Assembly: GCA_018700255.1 (NCBI GenBank)
Contig: JABISU010000206.1
Location: forward strand, 1 to 16,329
Length of the DNA stretch: 16,329 nt
Source: Flavobacteriales bacterium
GTDB taxonomy: Bacteria > Bacteroidota > Bacteroidia > Flavobacteriales > UA16
Direction: 5' to 3'
The number at the start of each line of letters is the position of its first letter. Position 1 is the first letter of the stretch. Below the pieces are notes generated by a model that was given only the letters and a program-made list of their open reading frames with translations, was not told where the DNA came from and made no database searches. Shown here piece after piece: positions 8,357-16,020 of the stretch. The position numbers were made by a program, and so were the translations under genes.

Positions 8357-9736
8357 TTGAAAAAATCTCTTCCACAAGCCCTTGACGGCTCAACGATAGT
8401 AGCTATCTCCACCGCTCCCGGTGCAGGTGGTATTGCCGTTGTGAGAATTTCAGGACCTGATGCTTTCGGTTTCGGATCTACTGTTTTTTCTAAATCCTTA
8501 GATGCAAAGTCAGACCGGAAAGTTGTTTTCGGGCGTATCCTATCTGAATCTGGTGAAATTATTGACGAAGGACTCGCTTTAGTTCTTTGTGGTCCTCGTT
8601 CCTATACTGGAGAGGATACTATAGAATTTAATATCCACGGCTCTACATATATACAAACTGAAGTTGTCCGCTTGCTCGTTCTTGCAGGTTGCCGCCTTGC
8701 TGGACCTGGCGAGTTTACACAACGTGCCTTTTTAAATGGCCGTCTCGACCTTACCCAAGCAGAAGCCGTAGCCGACCTCATAGCCTCGGAACACAGTGGA
8801 GCGCATCGACTTGCTATTTCACAATTACGAGGAGGGTTTTCTCGCGAAATAGGTGCTTTACGTGAATCACTTATCGGATTTGCAGGTCTTCTGGAACTCG
8901 AACTTGACTTTTCGGAAGAAGACGTAGAGTTCGCTGATCGAAATCGCTTCAACGAACTCCTCAAAGATCTTCTTACGCGCATCTCTTCCCTTGCCGCCTC
9001 TTTCAGAGCTGGAAATGCTATAAAATCTGGTGTACCCATTGCCATACTTGGCGCCCCCAACGCTGGAAAGTCAACCCTTCTTAATGCTCTCGTGGGAGAT
9101 GATAGAGCCATCGTTTCAGACACGCCAGGAACTACTCGCGACATTATTGAGGATACTTGCGTGATCGGCAGCACTCTTTTCCGGTTTATCGATACGGCAG
9201 GTCTTCGCCCCACAGAAGACTCAATAGAATCTGAAGGTATCAGGCGGGCCAAAGACAAAGCCGAATCCGCGCACTCTGTACTTTACCTACTCGATCCCTC
9301 AGAATACACGGCTTCATCGGGTTCTTCAGCAATCGAGGAATTAAATCTGCCTGAAGAAGTTAGTGTAATAGCCGTTTGGAATAAATGTGATCTTGGTGGA
9401 AACCACCCCCCTGTTGAAGGCGCCTCTCATACCATTGAAATATCTGCCTCAGAAGGATCTGGTTTAAATGAACTTAAAGATTTACTGAACTCATCTCACG
9501 GTCTAGAAGCCTCAGTGTCCTCTTTGGTTGTTACAAATGAAAGGCACTATGAAGCTTTAATTTTAGCTGAAAAATCTTTGCTAGCAGTCCAATCTGGATT
9601 AAATGGTGATGTTCCCTCAGACCTCGTTGCAATAGACGTACGAGAATCACTACAACACCTTGGCTCTATCACTGGTGCTGTACATGCAGATGATATCCTA
9701 GGACATATATTTTCTCATTTCTGTATCGGAAAGTAA
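8357..9736 (+). CDS. mnmE: tRNA uridine-5-carboxymethylaminomethyl modification GTPase MnmE
   Basis: A 459-residue GTPase that works with MnmG to place the cmnm5 or nm5 group on wobble U34 of certain tRNAs. The N-terminal tetrahydrofolate-binding domain has 'TIVAISTAPGAGGIAVVRIS' (13-32) and 'GEFTQRAFLNGRLDLTQAEA' (118-137). The inserted G domain has P-loop 'GAPNAGKST' (232-240), 'SDTPGTTRD' (254-262), 'DTAGLR' (279-284), 'NKCD' (342-345) and 'SASEGSGL' (363-370). The C-terminal 'FCIGK' (455-459) carries the catalytic Cys456. The start is TTG at 8357: a TAA stop lies upstream in frame at 8345, and no ATG or GTG occurs before the conserved N-terminal motif, so another start would cut the domain. 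The gene diverges from sucD and ends at TAA 9736, about 110 bp before the insertion sequence. Confidence 0.96.
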   Translation: MKKSLPQALDGSTIVAISTAPGAGGIAVVRISGPDAFGFGSTVFSKSLDAKSDRKVVFGRILSESGEIIDEGLALVLCGPRSYTGEDTIEFNIHGSTYIQTEVVRLLVLAGCRLAGPGEFTQRAFLNGRLDLTQAEAVADLIASEHSGAHRLAISQLRGGFSREIGALRESLIGFAGLLELELDFSEEDVEFADRNRFNELLKDLLTRISSLAASFRAGNAIKSGVPIAILGAPNAGKSTLLNALVGDDRAIVSDTPGTTRDIIEDTCVIGSTLFRFIDTAGLRPTEDSIESEGIRRAKDKAESAHSVLYLLDPSEYTASSGSSAIEELNLPEEVSVIAVWNKCDLGGNHPPVEGASHTIEISASEGSGLNELKDLLNSSHGLEASVSSLVVTNERHYEALILAEKSLLAVQSGLNGDVPSDLVAIDVRESLQHLGSITGAVHADDILGHIFSHFCIGK

Positions 9737-9847
9737 GGGGTATAATAGTCTATCTAACTTACTAGCACTTAATCGCTGATAAGCCTTTAAAATCAACACT
9801 TACACAAAATTGTTGACTAATTCTTACCCACATTGATTTGCATTATA

Positions 9848-9874
9848 TGTAAGTCGTCAGCCTAAGTTGGACAA
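9848..9874 (+). repeat. IS left terminal inverted repeat
   Basis: Starts TGTAAGTCGTCA and ends GTTGGACAA. Compared with the reverse complement of the right end, the outer 12 bases match at 10 positions and the inner 9 at all 9, with a 6-base (left) versus 5-base (right) spacer between. Confidence 0.8.
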
Positions 9875-9892
9875 AAGTTAAATTTATTAATG

Positions 9893-9916
9893 GACACTTT
9901 ATACTTTTAGAGTGTC
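9893..9916 (+). promoter_or_regulatory. Hairpin in the transposase leader
   Basis: A 9-bp stem with one G-T pair (9893-9901 with 9908-9916) and a 6-base loop lies 14 bases before the orfA ATG. A second palindrome, ACAAAA-C-TTTTGT (9917-9929), runs up to the start codon. In several insertion sequences such structures form only in read-through RNA from outside and block transposase translation; this role is inferred here. Confidence 0.55.
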
Positions 9917-9930
9917 ACAAAACTTTTGTT

Positions 9931-10293
9931 ATGAAAAGAGGACCAGGAAGGCCCAAGAAATCTGAGGCCATAATTAAAGACATCAAACGTAAATCCAGAA
10001 GGCAATTCAGCTCCGAGGAGAAGATTGCTATTGTTATTGAAGGATTGCGTGGAGAAGAATCCATCGCTGAAATATGCAGACGAGAAGGCATCACTACTTC
10101 CTTGTTTTACAGCTGGAGCAAATCGTTCTTAGAGGCTGGAAAGCGTAGGCTTTCAGGCGACACTAAGCGTGACGCGACCAGCAATGAAGTAGGCTTGATG
10201 AGAGACGAACTAGGTAAGTACAAGGAGCTAGTGGCTGAACTCACTCTTAAAAATCATGTTTTAAAAAAGATCTCCAACGGTCTGGATTCTTAA
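9931..10293 (+). CDS. IS3-family transposase OrfA (helix-turn-helix protein)
   Basis: A 120-residue protein with a basic N terminus ('MKRGPGRPKKSE'). A helix-turn-helix follows in 'FSSEEKIAIVIEGLRGEES' to 'EICRREGITTSLFYSWSKSF' (about 27-71). A C-terminal coiled-coil or leucine-zipper region lies at about 88-113 ('LMRDELGKYKELVAELTLKN'). It binds the IS ends and supplies the N-terminal part of the frameshifted OrfAB transposase. The motif set matches the common OrfA that accompanies IS3 OrfB proteins of the 'WQTDFTY' type. It ends with TAA at 10293, 11 bp before the orfB ATG. Confidence 0.9.
   Translation: MKRGPGRPKKSEAIIKDIKRKSRRQFSSEEKIAIVIEGLRGEESIAEICRREGITTSLFYSWSKSFLEAGKRRLSGDTKRDATSNEVGLMRDELGKYKELVAELTLKNHVLKKISNGLDS
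10263..10269 (+). promoter_or_regulatory. Programmed -1 frameshift site A AAA AAG
   Basis: The heptamer is in the correct register: orfA reads TTA-AAA-AAG here, and a one-base slip back continues as GAT-CTC-CAA at 10269. That frame has no stop and runs straight into the ATG of orfB at 10305. The fused OrfAB would have 451 residues. The same heptamer is used by IS911 and dnaX. No strong downstream stem is obvious. Confidence 0.85.
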
Positions 10294-10304
10294 AGGGAAA
10301 GTAC

Positions 10305-11285
10305 ATGAGATATTCAGCTGAAGAAAAAATGGAGATTATCAGTCTAATTGAGCGTTCTGAGCTTTCTGTGAAGCGTACCCTTAAAGAGATAGGCGTGTCA
10401 AGAAGTACCTTTTATAATTGGTACGATCGTTACCTTGATGGAGGTGTCGATGCTTTACATGACAGGGTGCGTAGAACGTCTTGGAATAAGATTCCAGACA
10501 CATACCGAGCAAAGGTGATTGATGTTGCTCTAGACAGGACAGCAGACTCTCCTAGGGAGCTTGCCACGTTTATGACAGACAATATGAAGCACTTTATCTC
10601 TGAGAGTTCTGTGTATCGTATTCTAAAGGCTGCTGATTTAATTACTAGCCCTAACCACATACTGCTTAGAGCCAATGACGAGTTCAAGGATAAGACCACT
10701 TATGTTCATCAGATGTGGCAAACAGACTTTACGTACTTCAAAATAGAAGGGTGGGGCTGGTATTACCTCTCAACCATCTTAGATGACTACTCTCGCTTCA
10801 TTATCCATCATGAGTTATGTAAGACCATGAAGACACCTGATGTTATGCGAAGCGTAGACGCTGCACTAAATAAAACTGGACTAAAAGAAGGTGAAAGGCC
10901 TAAAATCCTGTCGGATAACGGCCCTTGCTACGTCTCTAAAGAGATCAAGGAGTACATGAAGTCTAAGAGCATCAAGCAAGTTCACGGCGCTCCCATGCAC
11001 CCTCAAACGCAAGGAAAAATAGAGCGCTATCACAGGACTATGAAAAACGTAGTTAAACTTGAGAAGTACTATATGCCAGAACAGCTAATCTCAGCAATAG
11101 ATGAGTTCGTGGAGAATTACAACTACCACAGATATCATGAGTCTTTAGAAAACTGTGCCCCAGCTAATGTTCTTTTAGGCCAACATCACGATATCATTCG
11201 TAAACGACAAATACTAAAGCAAAGATCAATGAAAAAACGAAGAATTAACCATATGAGAAAATATCAAGAATTATGTTTACATTAG
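10305..11285 (+). CDS. IS3-family transposase OrfB (DDE integrase domain)
   Basis: 326 residues from the ATG at 10305, but its frame is open upstream through the frameshift site, so the working enzyme is probably OrfAB. Residues about 1-45 form a second helix-turn-helix ('EIGVSRSTFYNWYDRYLDGG'). The catalytic core has the first Asp in 'MWQTDFTYFKIEGWGWYYLS', the second in 'ILSDNGPCYVS' and the Glu in 'PQTQGKIERYHRTMK', the expected IS3 D,D(35)E order. 'LDDYSRFIIHHELC' and 'NYNYHRYHESLENCAPANVL' are further family blocks. The C terminus is basic. No frame damage is seen. The protein ends at TAG 11285, and the right inverted repeat begins 12 bases later. Confidence 0.93.
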   Translation: MRYSAEEKMEIISLIERSELSVKRTLKEIGVSRSTFYNWYDRYLDGGVDALHDRVRRTSWNKIPDTYRAKVIDVALDRTADSPRELATFMTDNMKHFISESSVYRILKAADLITSPNHILLRANDEFKDKTTYVHQMWQTDFTYFKIEGWGWYYLSTILDDYSRFIIHHELCKTMKTPDVMRSVDAALNKTGLKEGERPKILSDNGPCYVSKEIKEYMKSKSIKQVHGAPMHPQTQGKIERYHRTMKNVVKLEKYYMPEQLISAIDEFVENYNYHRYHESLENCAPANVLLGQHHDIIRKRQILKQRSMKKRRINHMRKYQELCLH

Positions 11286-11296
11286 GCGTAAGCAAA

Positions 11297-11322
11297 TTGT
11301 CCAACAGTTATGAAGACGTACA
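11297..11322 (-). repeat. IS right terminal inverted repeat
   Basis: On the minus strand it reads TGTACGTCTTCA, a five-base spacer, then GTTGGACAA, pairing with the left repeat at 9848-9874. The element ends with CA at 11321-11322. Confidence 0.8.
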
Positions 11323-11420
11323 TGGGGGGAGGTCATTATATTGAATGTCATTAGTTCGATTCAACAGTGCAAACATATAACCACATCAAAACGGTAATTG
11401 GTTGTTACCTACTTACTTTC

Positions 11421-11460
11421 GTTTATAGTTGTTTACAATTGTTTGTTGTCGTTTGTAATT
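11421..11460 (+). repeat. Four tandem 10-bp imperfect repeats (GTTTryaryy-like)
   Basis: The units GTTTATAGTT, GTTTACAATT, GTTTGTTGTC and GTTTGTAATT follow one another with an exact 10-bp period, one helical turn. They lie between the IS and the terminator of the 1360-residue gene, next to a small inverted repeat (GGTAA 11393-11397 with TTACC 11405-11409). Such spacing could place repeated protein sites on one face of DNA, but the function is unknown. Confidence 0.6.
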
Positions 11461-11470
11461 ATTTTTAACA

Positions 11471-11506
11471 AGCAAAAAGAGGAGGCTAAAAAATAGTCTC
11501 CTCTTT
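11471..11506 (-). terminator. Terminator of the AT-rich T9SS adhesin gene
   Basis: AAAGAGGAG (11476-11484) pairs with CTCCTCTTT (11498-11506). After one mismatch an inner CTA/TAG pair closes an A-rich loop. On the minus strand the stem runs directly into a T tract (complement of 11474-11478). It lies 22 bp after the stop of the 1360-residue gene. Confidence 0.8.
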
Positions 11507-11528
11507 CATTTAAAAAATAATTATTAAC

Positions 11529-14500
11529 TTAATTAACTATGAATTTTTTATTAATGATTACACCATCTATATTTATTTTAAAAAAATAAACTCCACTTTG
11601 TAAAAAGGAAATGTTTTTGGTAACCACTCCATTATCTAATTCAGAAGGGTTGATCATTAAAACTTGTCTTCCAAGTGAATCATAAGCCTCAATTGGATTA
11701 TTTGTACTTAGGTTAGAACCTAAATTAATTGTAATGATATTATTACTTGGCACTGGATAGACATAAATCATTGAGTTTAATAATTCATTATCTATTGTAT
11801 TTAGTGTCCCTAACAATAACTCATTTGAGAAAGTAACTTCAGATACACCATCGGTATAAATGGTTTCTACTGCATATCTATAAAATACATTAGGATCAAG
11901 ATTAGCAGCATCCACATCTATCATCGAAATATCCGAAATTGGGCTGGTATTTAATTGATCCCAAGCAGATGTATTAGGGAACTCACTTGCTAAACCACGA
12001 TACACATTATACGTAAGGCTTTCTGTATTTGTGATAGGAGTACCATCATCTAAGATGTTAACTCTTAAATGAAAGGACATATTAGGCGCACCATTTCCAA
12101 AAAAGTTTGATAATAATAATATGGCCTCTCCAGAGTATTTAATAGTTGCGCTGTTTGTAATATTAGGATCAGAATAATCAATAACCAAAGCATTAGTGCT
12201 TTCTGGGTTGTTTTGCCAATGTATCATGGCGCTTATGTTATTTGAAACTACAATGTTTGGAACATTTATAGTCTGAACCGAATCTTTTTGAATTAAAAAC
12301 AACTCACTAGATGCTAATATTTCGTTAGTATTTAAATCAAAAATATCAATAGAGACATAATCGGTTGCATTTTCATAAATATCCGTATTTATTTCGATAC
12401 TTGTAATAGTAGTCATTTCTGTAATTTCAAAAATATTTCCTAACCATACCTCTTCATTTGGTTCATTTGTATAAGAAGTGGAAATTACACCTAAATCATT
12501 TTGCAATTTAACTTTATCACTTTCCTTTGGACTTTTCCAATTTACAGTAGCATCTGTATCATAAATTGCTTCCACATCAAATGGGCATATAAATTCTTGT
12601 TCAAGAATAATTTCGCCTAAATCGATATCTGTATTAACAGCAGTAATTGCAATCGTAGTTTCGTAATAACCATACAAAAACAAGGAAACCTCATAATCTG
12701 ATCCTCCATAAATTAACGGAAAAACAAATTCTCCATTTACATTTGTTGTAGTAGTTTCTACTATATTCCCATTTGTAGAAACAGAAACCGCTACAAACTC
12801 AAGTGGTTCTGTTAAATTATTACTACCCACTATGCTACCAAATACTTCAAGTTCTGGAAGTGGATCTAAATAAAAATCTTGAGTTTGTGTAGGTGTATTT
12901 AATTCAATCTCTAAAATAGAGTTTAAATATCCAGAATTACTCGCAATTATATTATAGGTTCCATATGGTATTTCTGGTAGTACATATTCACCGTTAGCAT
13001 TTGTTTGAGTAGTTATGGATGTATTTTCTACTGAAACCGTAGCATTAACTAATGGATTATTATTTGTATTATCATAAACAACTCCAGATAATACCGCGTT
13101 TGATGTTTCAGGGTCTATTACAAATCTAGAAAAACTAAAATTTTGTATTGTAAAAAATTCAGGAGGGTCGTTTGGATCTAAATCATAAACATCGGAAGAG
13201 CCAATAGTTCTAATGGGACCACCGGTAACACTAGTAGTTTTCCATCTAAGTATTGAGGGCGGCCATTCTGGGTCATATTGATAATTTTTAACAACCACAT
13301 TATCTATTCCATTTAACAAAACAGGTTGGTTAAAAGGTATGTATAGGTCTCTATTATTACCTGGCAATATTTCCACAACACCATCAAAAACTAATACTAA
13401 TTCTTCAGAAGGAATATAACCGCCACTTAAATTTTCAAGATTTGTTTGAATAATCCAAACTTGTAATGGGTAATGAATCACTTTATCTGCAGCTAATAAA
13501 TTATCATATTTATAAGCCATTCCATAAGCAAGTCCAGGAGAATTAAACTCATCGTTATAGTATAATAATTGAGACATATCATCTCCACCCAAGGTATTGG
13601 TATTTCCATTAGGGGTAAATGGAAAGTTTAAATCAGGTAAATCTTCACTTCCAATCGTAGTAATTTCTACTGTGCTTGGAACTACGCTTACACTAGATTC
13701 TCTAAATTGATTGTTACTAGTATTCTCATCGCCTGAAAAATCTATTTTAAAGAACAATCTTTTTTCTGAAATATCTGTAAAAATATGAGGAACACTAATT
13801 ATAGTTTCTTCCCAAAAATCAAGATCAACTCCACTAACAGAAGCCAACTCTGTATCTGGTGCTTCCATCAGTTTTACTGTGTAATTAGTTCCCAATACAG
13901 GCAATGCACCTCCATTTTTAATTTTACATTCAAAACTCTCTGATACATTTTGTTTAGCAATAAAATACATATCTCCTTCTAAGATTTTTAAATCTTGGTC
14001 ATCAACATGTAAATTTGCATTCGATGTAAATAAATCAAATCTTGATTCACCATAACTTCCTGTAGAATTAGATGAAATACCTATATAATTAACACCTTCA
14101 GCACTAGAAATATTTAAATTTCTTAATTCCCATTGTTCTCCATTAGTATTTGTGATATCTTGAATATGATGAACTTCACCTGTAACACCGTCTTTCCAAA
14201 CTAAAGAATGATCAGCTGGTAAAAATGGGCTAGTTTTAATATAAAAACTAAACGTATCTCCATTTTCAATATCTAATAAAGGCGTATATATGGTATCACT
14301 AATAACTCCAAAATAATTATCGTCTGCAAAAGCTACATAATAGTATTCGCCATCAGCAGCAGTTCCAAAACTAGACCCATCTCTTGTTCCAAAATCAATA
14401 CTCCATCCTTCTGGAGGCCATACTGTTCCTTCAAAACTTTCCCAAAAAGTATCAACAGCTACTGTTCCTTGATAATTATCATTTTCATCATTAATATCTC

Positions 14501-15611
14501 CTAATACATTAAGTGTAGTACTTACGTTATAAATACCTGAAATAAAATTTCCTTGTCCTATCGTAATACTGCTTGTTTCTCCAGGTACTAGGTTTAAACT
14601 ATTGGTAGAAAATGGAGTTTGATCAATACCATCGATAGACCATAAAACCTCCGCAACATCAATAGTATTCATTCCTAAATTTGTAACAATTACATTAATA
14701 TCGATATTCCCTACATTAGGAATCATCCCTTCTGGAGTTATTCCAATAATAGCTCCATCTTTTTCTGAAGCAATATCAAAAACAGTAGCTATTACATTAT
14801 TAGAACTATCAAAATCATAAGCTAAATCTAATGTTGCTTCAATAGAATAAGAACCTATAATATCAAAATCGTAATTTCCTATATTTATATTAGAACTCTG
14901 TCCTGGTTGAAGGTTTAATCCAGAACCATTATAAGGTGTTTGTAGAATACTATTTACTTCCCAAGCGATATTAAAATTATTGATCACTGAAGTTCCTAAA
15001 TTTTCTAATGTTATAATTACAGGACTTATTATAGGAGTCTCTGAAACTCCTGTTGGGCTTAAAAATTCTATTAAAGCTCCATCTGTATAAGTGTCTGGAC
15101 TAACTGTAACATCGTCTAAATTCCAGGAATGCCAAGTCCCTTCATGACGAAATCCTATATAAATATTTTCATCATTATAAGAACTTAAATCTATGGTTCT
15201 TTCTTCCCAAATTTGCAAATTTAAAGGTGTAGGAGTTGTATATATTTCAACAAAATCTCCATCTGTAGGATCTCCACTTCCAGTAGATATTAAAACAGAA
15301 GCATTATCATAAAATTCAATACCATTATGATAATCCCAAAATTTTATTTCGTAATTATTAGAAGTAACTTCTATTGAAGGTGTTATCAACCAATTATCAG
15401 ATTGACTGTTATCTATAGAGCTATAAGCAGATCCATCACCAGTATGAGAGTTTCCATTAAAATCATCTCTCCAACCATCTAAGGCATCTCCTAATTCTAA
15501 AACTTGCCATCCATCCGGAGGCCAAAATTCGAATCCTTCTTCTAATGTTGTTTGCGCATGGATACTATTTAAGATAAATAGTGATGCAATTAAAAAAATT
15601 ATTTTTTTCAT
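11529..15611 (-). CDS. Large secreted adhesin-like protein, T9SS cargo
   Basis: 1360 residues with a Sec signal at 1-19 (MKKIIFLIASLFILNSIHA, then Q). Domains in order are as follows. Residues about 22-171 are a choice-of-anchor-J or cleaved-adhesin fold ('FEFWPPDGW', 'DNWLITP', 'WNLDDVTV'). About 178-382 are two CARDB-like Ig repeats ('ITLENLGTSVINNF' and 'VIVTNLGMNTIDVAE', each ending 'L.PG..S.I.IG'). About 388-537 is a second anchor-J domain ('WESFEGTVWPPEGW'). About 538-835 is beta-rich with no clear family. About 839-915 and 919-1003 are two carboxypeptidase regulatory-like beta-sandwiches ('TNANGEYVLPEIPYG', 'TNVNGEFVFPLIYGG'). About 1008-1275 is beta-rich with a fibronectin-III-like part. 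About 1281-1360 is a type A T9SS sorting domain ('VYPVPSNN' to 'NKKFIVN'). No protease triad was recognised, so adhesion or binding is inferred. Composition is far more AT-rich than the left part of the window, suggesting transfer. It starts 13 bp after the remnant gene upstream. Confidence 0.9.
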   Translation of the reverse strand: MKKIIFLIASLFILNSIHAQTTLEEGFEFWPPDGWQVLELGDALDGWRDDFNGNSHTGDGSAYSSIDNSQSDNWLITPSIEVTSNNYEIKFWDYHNGIEFYDNASVLISTGSGDPTDGDFVEIYTTPTPLNLQIWEERTIDLSSYNDENIYIGFRHEGTWHSWNLDDVTVSPDTYTDGALIEFLSPTGVSETPIISPVIITLENLGTSVINNFNIAWEVNSILQTPYNGSGLNLQPGQSSNINIGNYDFDIIGSYSIEATLDLAYDFDSSNNVIATVFDIASEKDGAIIGITPEGMIPNVGNIDINVIVTNLGMNTIDVAEVLWSIDGIDQTPFSTNSLNLVPGETSSITIGQGNFISGIYNVSTTLNVLGDINDENDNYQGTVAVDTFWESFEGTVWPPEGWSIDFGTRDGSSFGTAADGEYYYVAFADDNYFGVISDTIYTPLLDIENGDTFSFYIKTSPFLPADHSLVWKDGVTGEVHHIQDITNTNGEQWELRNLNISSAEGVNYIGISSNSTGSYGESRFDLFTSNANLHVDDQDLKILEGDMYFIAKQNVSESFECKIKNGGALPVLGTNYTVKLMEAPDTELASVSGVDLDFWEETIISVPHIFTDISEKRLFFKIDFSGDENTSNNQFRESSVSVVPSTVEITTIGSEDLPDLNFPFTPNGNTNTLGGDDMSQLLYYNDEFNSPGLAYGMAYKYDNLLAADKVIHYPLQVWIIQTNLENLSGGYIPSEELVLVFDGVVEILPGNNRDLYIPFNQPVLLNGIDNVVVKNYQYDPEWPPSILRWKTTSVTGGPIRTIGSSDVYDLDPNDPPEFFTIQNFSFSRFVIDPETSNAVLSGVVYDNTNNNPLVNATVSVENTSITTQTNANGEYVLPEIPYGTYNIIASNSGYLNSILEIELNTPTQTQDFYLDPLPELEVFGSIVGSNNLTEPLEFVAVSVSTNGNIVETTTTNVNGEFVFPLIYGGSDYEVSLFLYGYYETTIAITAVNTDIDLGEIILEQEFICPFDVEAIYDTDATVNWKSPKESDKVKLQNDLGVISTSYTNEPNEEVWLGNIFEITEMTTITSIEINTDIYENATDYVSIDIFDLNTNEILASSELFLIQKDSVQTINVPNIVVSNNISAMIHWQNNPESTNALVIDYSDPNITNSATIKYSGEAILLLSNFFGNGAPNMSFHLRVNILDDGTPITNTESLTYNVYRGLASEFPNTSAWDQLNTSPISDISMIDVDAANLDPNVFYRYAVETIYTDGVSEVTFSNELLLGTLNTIDNELLNSMIYVYPVPSNNIITINLGSNLSTNNPIEAYDSLGRQVLMINPSELDNGVVTKNISFLQSGVYFFKINIDGVIINKKFIVN

Positions 15612-15624
15612 AGTTTTTTTATTA

Positions 15625-15999
15625 TTACTCCTTTATAATTAATGACGACTTTGTTTTACCATCAGCATTAATTTTCATAAGATAGGTTCCCGTTGATAAT
15701 TCTGAAAGATTCACCATCGTTTGAACACTATTGGTTCTATTAATTGTTCTTACTAATTGTCCTACCGTTGAATAAATTTGAATTTCAACTTTTTCATAAG
15801 TAGTACTTAGATTAATAGTTAAATTATTAGCAACTGGATTTGGAAAATAAGTAATGTTAAATGGACTGTTATTGTCTCATATTCCTAAAACAATTACTTC
15901 ATAACAAGATGACATTACCATATAATTCTCGCAAATATTACTAGTAAGTATTACTGCATAATTTCCATCGTCAGTAACTGTAAAAGATTGGTTGGTTTC
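15625..15999 (-). pseudogene. 3' remnant of a second T9SS cargo gene, with in-frame stops
   Basis: This fills the otherwise gene-free stretch 15612-16020. Read on the minus strand from 15999 it gives 'ETNQSFTVTDDGNYAVIL' and then 'CYEVIVLGI', typical of the last beta-sandwich before a sorting domain. After an in-frame TGA (15877-15879) comes a complete type A sorting domain beginning 'DNNSPFNITYFPNPVANN', with 'YSTVGQLV' and 'LSTGTYLMKINADGK', ending '..SLIIKE' at TAA 15625. A second in-frame TGA at 16000-16002 closes the frame on the upstream side, and no start codon suits the fragment. Composition is AT-rich like the 1360-residue gene 13 bp downstream, so both probably came together as neighbours from one donor operon. 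Assembly error is an alternative to decay. Confidence 0.8.
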
Positions 16000-16020
16000 T
16001 CAATATCATTAATCTATTGA

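Larger units (their letters stand above)
9848..11322 (+). mobile_element. IS3-family insertion sequence, apparently intact
   Basis: A 1475-bp element bounded by 5'-TG...CA-3'. It has imperfect terminal inverted repeats and two transposase frames, with the second in the -1 frame of the first and a frameshift motif between them. This is standard for the IS3 family. The DDE residues are all present and neither frame is broken, so it may be active. No 3-5 bp direct repeat directly abuts these ends. The sequence CATTATAT occurs at the left edge (9841-9848) and again 11 bp beyond the proposed right end (11334-11341). Base composition resembles the left part of the window, not the AT-rich segment to the right. 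Confidence 0.88.

Noticed and set aside
8602..9258. Long open frame antisense to mnmE (218 codons)
   Set aside because: Its product is low-complexity Ser/Arg/Ala-rich with no motif, and the sense strand carries a fully conserved MnmE.
9737..9847. Possible small gene, RNA or terminator between mnmE and the IS
   Set aside because: No frame with coding character, no tRNA shape and no hairpin followed by a T run could be found.
11351..11375. tRNA-like 'AGTTCGATTCAAC' after the IS
   Set aside because: The flanking bases cannot pair into a T arm, and no acceptor, D or anticodon arm is present.
15628..15635. AAAGGAG as a Shine-Dalgarno site for the adhesin gene
   Set aside because: It is about 16 bases from the ATG, too far, and Bacteroidota rarely use such sites.
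15877..16002. In-frame TGA codons read as a recoded amino acid (Trp or Gly)
   Set aside because: Other genes in the window end at TGA (for example the methyltransferase at 1469), and Trp is coded by TGG in the neighbouring adhesin gene. Decay or an assembly join is simpler.
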